DNA of 9,546 bases, taken from an uncultured Clostridia bacterium (lineage in GTDB: Bacteria; Bacillota; Clostridia; Christensenellales; Borkfalkiaceae). Location of the stretch: contig CANREK010000041.1 of NCBI GenBank assembly GCA_947629605.1, forward strand, positions 1-9,546, read 5' to 3'. Position 1 is the first letter of the stretch; each line of letters opens with the position of its first letter. Shown in pieces: positions 6,504 to 9,546 of the stretch. A program made the translations under genes and the position numbers. The notes under the pieces are model-generated. The model did no database searches. It was not told the DNA's origin and was given only the letters and a program-made list of their open reading frames with translations.

Positions 6504-6526
6504 ATCCTATGATATGAACCGTGTTT
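6489..6526 (-). terminator. Terminator-like hairpin spanning the spoIIM start codon
   Basis: On the minus strand the paired blocks are AAACA/TGTTT, GGT/ACC and CATATC/GATATG, interrupted by a one-base bulge and one mismatch and closed by a 4-nt ATAG loop (14 bp in all, 6492-6526). A T6 run (6494-6489) overlaps the 3' foot. The ATG at 6503 lies in the 3' arm within GATATG. It would terminate the toxin-antitoxin message and hide the spoIIM start. Confidence 0.6.
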
Positions 6527-6598
6527 CGATAGAATTCGTCAAAAACTTTCGGCATATGTCCGCTGCCGTGACCGCATGGGTCGAAAAAGATATCAATT

Positions 6599-6925
6599 TC
6601 ATGGTTTTATGCTCCGCATGACGCGCTTATAGTCGCGTTTTGCGTTGAAGGCCGCCTTGACATAGACGGTATTGCTCCCCTCGTCAAAGGTGTAGAAGAT
6701 CAAATACTCCTTATGTACGAGAAAGCGGTACCCTTGGCAGACGAGATTTCTGTCGTCGGGGATCGCCCCCGCCTGCGGAAAGTCGGCAAGACGAAGTACT
6801 TCCGCCCTCAATTCCGTCACAAATTTTACGGCAGTTTCCCCGTCTTTCGATATGTCGAGAATGTCCAGCGCGATCTTCTTAAAATCTGCGATCGCGGTCT
6901 CCGTCATTTGTATGTTGCAGCACAT
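6599..6925 (-). CDS. RelE/ParE-family toxin
   Basis: Second gene of a type II toxin-antitoxin pair, 108 residues, typical for the RelE/ParE fold. The family signature is in the C-terminal half: 'GYRFLVHKEYLIFYTFDE' (about 65-82), then 'VYVKAAFNAKRDYKRVM'. The pattern of a conserved Arg, then a Tyr and 'IFY' strand, then a final strand with Arg/Asp-Tyr is usual for this superfamily. Members act either as ribosome-dependent mRNA interferases or as gyrase inhibitors; the sequence alone does not say which. The ATG at 6923-6925 is 3 nt after the antitoxin stop and has GGAG inside the antitoxin's last codons, so translation is coupled. The N-terminus 'MCCN' is unusual, and Met7 is a possible alternative start. 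The frame is intact, so the toxin is probably functional. Confidence 0.85.
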   Translation of the reverse strand: MCCNIQMTETAIADFKKIALDILDISKDGETAVKFVTELRAEVLRLADFPQAGAIPDDRNLVCQGYRFLVHKEYLIFYTFDEGSNTVYVKAAFNAKRDYKRVMRSIKP

Positions 6926-6928
6926 GGT

Positions 6929-7216
6929 TTACTCCGAAATGGACTTTACGATCTCGTCGAATGCCGCATCGAGCGACTTCACTCTGCCGAGCCGAACGTC
7001 ATCCTCCGACTGCGCCAAATGCGCATAGAGTTCCAGCCGCTCTTTCATCTCTTGAAGAGCCGCCTGTTGCGCAAGAAAGTCCTCATGGCTCATGAGGACC
7101 GTATCCTCTCTCCCGTTGACGGTGATTGCAACGGGATTCTGCCGCGTCAGAGCGGATATCTGCCCGTAGTTTGTGCGAAGATCCTTGGATGGGCGAATGG
7201 AAATTCCGATAGCCAT
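6929..7216 (-). CDS. Phd/YefM-family antitoxin
   Basis: First gene of the toxin-antitoxin operon: a 95-residue DNA-binding antitoxin that neutralises the RelE/ParE toxin and represses its own promoter. The N-terminal Phd/YefM dimerisation and DNA-binding domain is clear: 'IRPSKDLRTNYGQISALT' (7-24), 'PVAITVNGRED' (28-38) and 'VLMSHEDFLA' (40-49), the standard pattern for this family. The Glu/Lys-rich C-terminal half ('QQAALQEMKERLELYAHL' and on) would be the toxin-binding tail. An open frame reaches 7345, but I take the ATG at 7214-7216, which has a GGGAGG Shine-Dalgarno about 9 nt upstream, downstream of an excellent promoter. The genes keep the base composition of their surroundings, so no recent acquisition is evident. 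Confidence 0.88.
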   Translation of the reverse strand: MAIGISIRPSKDLRTNYGQISALTRQNPVAITVNGREDTVLMSHEDFLAQQAALQEMKERLELYAHLAQSEDDVRLGRVKSLDAAFDEIVKSISE

Positions 7217-7243
7217 ACTCTTTCCTCCCTGTATTGTAGTCAT

Positions 7244-7272
7244 ATTATAACATAATTTGTCTACGTTGTCAA
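7244..7272 (-). promoter_or_regulatory. Near-perfect vegetative promoter of the toxin-antitoxin operon
   Basis: On the minus strand a perfect -35 TTGACA (7267-7272) and a perfect -10 TATAAT (7244-7249) are separated by 17 bp. The predicted transcription start near 7237 gives a leader of about 20 nt with GGGAGG before the antitoxin ATG. It is the strongest promoter by sequence in the window, as expected for a gene pair under tight autorepression. Confidence 0.9.
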
Positions 7273-7277
7273 GACAA
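7257..7277. promoter_or_regulatory. Candidate antitoxin operator: repeated TTGTC/GACAA half-sites
   Basis: On the plus strand TTGTC occurs at 7257-7261 and 7266-7270 and its inverse GACAA at 7273-7277, forming a 5-bp dyad with a 2-nt centre over the -35 box plus one extra half-site in the spacer. This is the usual position for Phd/YefM autorepression. Assignment is by position and symmetry only. Confidence 0.45.
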
Positions 7278-7313
7278 TTCTTTACAATTTCAGATTTAAT
7301 AATGATAGAGAGA

Positions 7314-7337
7314 AGTCCACAGGCGCTCCCGTGGACT
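7314..7337 (-). terminator. Possible terminator after spoIVB
   Basis: A perfect 7-bp inverted repeat (arms 7314-7320 AGTCCAC and 7331-7337 GTGGACT, 10-nt loop) begins 9 nt after the spoIVB stop. On the minus strand it is followed by the pyrimidine-rich TCTCTCTATC, not a clean T-run, so termination would be partial. Confidence 0.45.
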
Positions 7338-7346
7338 GTTCTCAAT

Positions 7347-8357
7347 TCAATTTTTTATCATATTCTCGATGCCGATGCCGTAGCCGCGGGTGGGGTCATT
7401 GAGAAAGACGTGCGTGACGGCGCCGATCAGCTTGCCGTTCTGCACGATGGGACTGCCGCTCATGCCCTGCACGATGCCGCCCGTCTCGGAAATGAGCCTT
7501 TCATCCGTCACTTTGATGACAAAATTCTTGTTCTCCTTGTTGTCCGCGTCGACTTTCGCGATGCAGACCTCATACTTTTGCGGACAGATGCCGTCGATCG
7601 TCGAGAGGATGACCGCCTTCCCGATCGTCGCCTCCGAGAGCGGCGCGATCTCCACAAGCTCGGTGTGGGAGAAATCATAACTCTTGTCGAACGTGCCGTA
7701 AAGTCCCGTTTCGCAGACCGTCTCGGCCTTTGCGATCGTCTTGTCGTTCAGAAAGAGCCCTCTGAGCTCCCCCGCCCTGCCCCGCTTGCCTTTGGTGATG
7801 CCGATCACGCTGCAAAGATAGACTTTGGGGTCGGAAATCGAAAGCGATTGGTTGTTCTCGTCGCACACGGCATGCCCGAGGGAGCCGAACGCGAGCGTGT
7901 TTTTGTGGATATACGTCACCGTTCCGATCCCCGTCAGGGTGTCGCGGATGAGCACGCCGATCTTGTAATTCCCGCTCTTTTTGTCCTTGATGGGAAGGAT
8001 CCCGACTTCCGCCTTCTCCCCGTCCCGCTTGATCGTGAACTTGATCTCCTTGCCGCCGCTCCTTGCGAGCGCACGGTTCATGTCGTCGATGGTCTTGATC
8101 TCAATGCCGTCCGCGGCACAGATGAGATCGCCGATTTTGAGCCCGACTTCCTCGGCGGGCCGATGAATGCCGTCCTCCGCACTGACCTCGGAGAGGCCGA
8201 TGACTTCGGCGCCTCCCGCGGAGAGCGAAAATCCTGCCGTCATTCCGCCGAGATAATATAGATCGGAAGCGGCGTTTGCATCGATCCCCGTCCCCCAAAA
8301 GAGCGAGACGGCGAGAAACAGCGCAAAGGCCGCGAAAAAAAATTTCAGCTTACGCAT
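7347..8357 (-). CDS. spoIVB: SpoIVB serine peptidase (sigma-K checkpoint)
   Basis: SpoIVB is made in the forespore and secreted into the space between the two membranes. There it cleaves SpoIVFA (with CtpB) and releases the SpoIVFB protease that activates pro-sigma-K. The 336-residue product has an N-terminal signal anchor (about 4-22), a PDZ domain (roughly 50-120, 'GLKIGDLICAADGIEI') and an S55 peptidase domain. The triad residues are present: His162 in 'SLGHAV', Asp285 in 'VTDERL', Ser300 in 'GIVQGMSGSPIV'. The Asp-Ser spacing of 15 equals that of Bacillus SpoIVB (Asp363/Ser378). It is shorter than the Bacillus protein (about 425 residues), mostly before the PDZ domain. The ATG at 8355-8357 has a good GGAGG 5 nt upstream, but both are inside a large hairpin. 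It lies 65 nt after recN, the conserved order; no spo0A follows. Confidence 0.96.
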   Translation of the reverse strand: MRKLKFFFAAFALFLAVSLFWGTGIDANAASDLYYLGGMTAGFSLSAGGAEVIGLSEVSAEDGIHRPAEEVGLKIGDLICAADGIEIKTIDDMNRALARSGGKEIKFTIKRDGEKAEVGILPIKDKKSGNYKIGVLIRDTLTGIGTVTYIHKNTLAFGSLGHAVCDENNQSLSISDPKVYLCSVIGITKGKRGRAGELRGLFLNDKTIAKAETVCETGLYGTFDKSYDFSHTELVEIAPLSEATIGKAVILSTIDGICPQKYEVCIAKVDADNKENKNFVIKVTDERLISETGGIVQGMSGSPIVQNGKLIGAVTHVFLNDPTRGYGIGIENMIKN

Positions 8358-8393
8358 GAAAACCTCCGTTTGGAGATTATTTTGCGTAAGCTG
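8335..8393 (-). promoter_or_regulatory. Long hairpin enclosing the spoIVB ribosome-binding site and start codon
   Basis: A perfect 11-bp inverted repeat has arms CAGCTTACGCA and TGCGTAAGCTG (8383-8393 and 8346-8356, read on the minus strand). The TG of the start codon opens the 3' arm. Inside, CTCC (8372-8375) pairs with the GGAG (8364-8367) of the Shine-Dalgarno around a 4-nt AAAC loop, and a few A-U pairs bridge the symmetrical 7x7 internal loop. A T8 tract (8342-8335) follows the stem after three A. Expected effect: a message read through from recN cannot start SpoIVB and may terminate. Confidence 0.7.
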
Positions 8394-8422
8394 TCAACTT
8401 CTATGCGACAAAAGCGCTGCCA

Positions 8423-9546
8423 TCAGAGGGATTTTTTGTAATCGTCGGCCTCGCCGAGAAGCTGTTCGGCGTGTTTGAGGGCGATCTCCCCCGTATCTCC
8501 GCCGATGAGCCGTGCGATCTCGCTCCGTCTCGCATCCCCCTCCAAGGGATGGATGTGCGTACACGTTCTGCCCTCTTCCTCTGTCTTTTCGATGAGGAAA
8601 TTCCTGTCGGCAAAGGCGGCGATGCGGGCAAGGTGGGACACGGCGATAATTTGCGTATTTTTGGAAATTTTGCAGAACTTTTCGCCCACGACCTTGGCCG
8701 TCTTTCCGCCGATCCCGGCGTCGATCTCGTCAAAAATGTACGTTCCGAGGCCGCCGATGCGGGACATCTGGGACTTGATGGCGAGCATGAACCTCGACAT
8801 CTCGCCGCCGCTGATGATCTTGCCGAGCTCCTTTAATGGCTCGCCCTTGTTGGCGGAGAAGAGGAATTTCACCCCGCCGAGCCCCTCTTCCGTCGTCTTG
8901 CCGACGTCGTCGCGGGTATAGTCGGAGAAGGCGATCTCGAACTTTGCGGAACCGATGTTGAGGGTCATGAGCTCCTCCGTCACGCGCTCCGTGAGCCCCT
9001 CGGCGGCCGTCTTTCTCGCCTCGGTGAGTTTGACACAGGCCGTAAAGAGCCTGTCGTCGATCTTTTTGAGCTCTTCGGTCAGATGTTCGTATCGCTCGGC
9101 GCTGTTTTCGAGAAGGCTGCACTCGCTCTTTGCCTTTTCGAGAAATTCGAGCGCGGCGGAGACCGACCCGCCGTACTTCTTTTTGAGGCTCTTCAACTCG
9201 TCGAGGCGGTTTTCCACCCGCTCGGCTTCCCGCTCGTCCACATCGAGCGCGTCGAGTTCCCCCTCCGCCTCATTCCCGATGTCATCGAGTTCGGCGGAGC
9301 AATTTTCCAGCCGCTCGGCGAGGAGCGAATAACTCTCCGCATACTTTGCGATGGAGCGGAGCGCATGCGCCGCGCCGCGGATGCCGTCGAGACTGCCGCC
9401 GTCGGAGAGCAGATACTCCTTGGCCTCCGAGAGCCCGTCCTTGATCTTTTCGGCGTTGCGGAACTTCTCGCGGGAGGCAAGAAGGGCCTCTTCCTCCCCC
9501 TCTTTGAGCTCCGCGCGTTCGAGTTCATCGATCTGAAAGCGGAGAA
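8423..9546 (-). CDS. recN: DNA repair ATPase RecN (3' part, cut by window edge)
   Basis: RecN is an SMC-like ATPase acting early in double-strand-break repair and recombination. About 373 residues are visible, the C-terminal two-thirds of a protein usually near 560; the N-terminus with the Walker A motif is outside the window. The first visible residues 'LRFQIDELERAELKEGE' are typical of RecN just after the first ATPase half. A charged coiled-coil region follows, then the C-terminal ATPase half: signature 'IISGGEMSRFMLAIK', Walker B 'GTYIFDEIDAGIGG' and the switch 'IIAVSHLARIAAFAD'. The frame is open without interruption to the window edge; a GTG at 9241 is internal and not the start. spoIVB follows directly, the conserved Firmicutes order. 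Confidence 0.96.
   Translation of the reverse strand, partial: LRFQIDELERAELKEGEEEALLASREKFRNAEKIKDGLSEAKEYLLSDGGSLDGIRGAAHALRSIAKYAESYSLLAERLENCSAELDDIGNEAEGELDALDVDEREAERVENRLDELKSLKKKYGGSVSAALEFLEKAKSECSLLENSAERYEHLTEELKKIDDRLFTACVKLTEARKTAAEGLTERVTEELMTLNIGSAKFEIAFSDYTRDDVGKTTEEGLGGVKFLFSANKGEPLKELGKIISGGEMSRFMLAIKSQMSRIGGLGTYIFDEIDAGIGGKTAKVVGEKFCKISKNTQIIAVSHLARIAAFADRNFLIEKTEEEGRTCTHIHPLEGDARRSEIARLIGGDTGEIALKHAEQLLGEADDYKKSL

Noticed and set aside
6460..6555. 31-codon minus-strand open frame between toxin and spoIIM
   Set aside because: No convincing ribosome-binding site and no recognisable sequence; mentioned only as a possible attenuator leader, not annotated as a gene.
7257..8261. 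Plus-strand open frame (334 codons) opposite spoIVB
   Set aside because: Antisense shadow; starts inside the toxin-antitoxin promoter and shows no protein signature.
8376..8397. TTGACA plus AATAAT as a vegetative promoter for spoIVB
   Set aside because: The spacing between the two boxes is only 10 bp, too short for a standard promoter.
1..9546. CRISPR arrays, tRNA or rRNA genes, insertion sequences, phage genes
   Set aside because: No spaced direct repeats, RNA-gene signatures, transposase motifs or terminal repeats were seen; apart from the toxin-antitoxin pair the content is core chromosome.

Overview
The window reads as part of the chromosome of an endospore-forming member of the Firmicutes, probably an uncultured, rather G+C-rich Clostridia. 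The basis is a set of sporulation proteins (SpoIVB peptidase, a SpoIIM-like membrane protein, a DacF-type carboxypeptidase, GerW/YtfJ) interleaved with recN, lysA and scpAB. This order is familiar from Bacillus and Clostridium. All twelve supported genes lie on the minus strand, so transcription runs from high to low coordinates. No gene-free stretch exceeds about 130 bases.

In transcription order: (i) the 3' two-thirds of recN (8423-9546, entering from the window edge), then spoIVB (7347-8357). (ii) A type II toxin-antitoxin cassette with its own near-perfect vegetative promoter: Phd/YefM antitoxin (6929-7216) and RelE/ParE toxin (6599-6925). (iii) A SpoIIM-like membrane protein (5907-6503) and a D,D-carboxypeptidase (4724-5872), closed by a good intrinsic terminator. 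(iv) lysA (3278-4603) on its own promoter. (v) An overlapping vegetative cluster of site-2-protease-like M50 peptidase, scpA and scpB (977-3208), with a promoter that would give an almost leaderless mRNA. (vi) A DUF2953-like membrane protein overlapping gerW by 73 bases (7-926).

The housekeeping part covers repair (RecN), lysine/meso-diaminopimelate metabolism (LysA) and chromosome condensation (ScpAB). The sporulation part covers sigma-K checkpoint signalling (SpoIVB), engulfment (SpoIIM), cortex or wall tailoring (DacF) and germination (GerW). Relative to Bacillus subtilis the spoIIM-dacF-lysA-scpA-scpB order is kept, but the sigF and spoVA operons that lie between dacF and lysA there are absent here. 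No spo0A follows spoIVB; the toxin-antitoxin pair sits there instead.

The most unusual signal is a recurring regulatory architecture. At three junctions where a non-sporulation gene precedes a sporulation-type gene (recN/spoIVB, toxin/spoIIM, scpB/DUF2953) a long inverted repeat has the downstream start codon inside it or at its edge, and a run of T follows immediately inside the coding region. Each looks like a terminator or translation lock built across a start codon. It would block read-through messages, while a developmental transcript starting inside the hairpin would escape. This is inference from sequence only.
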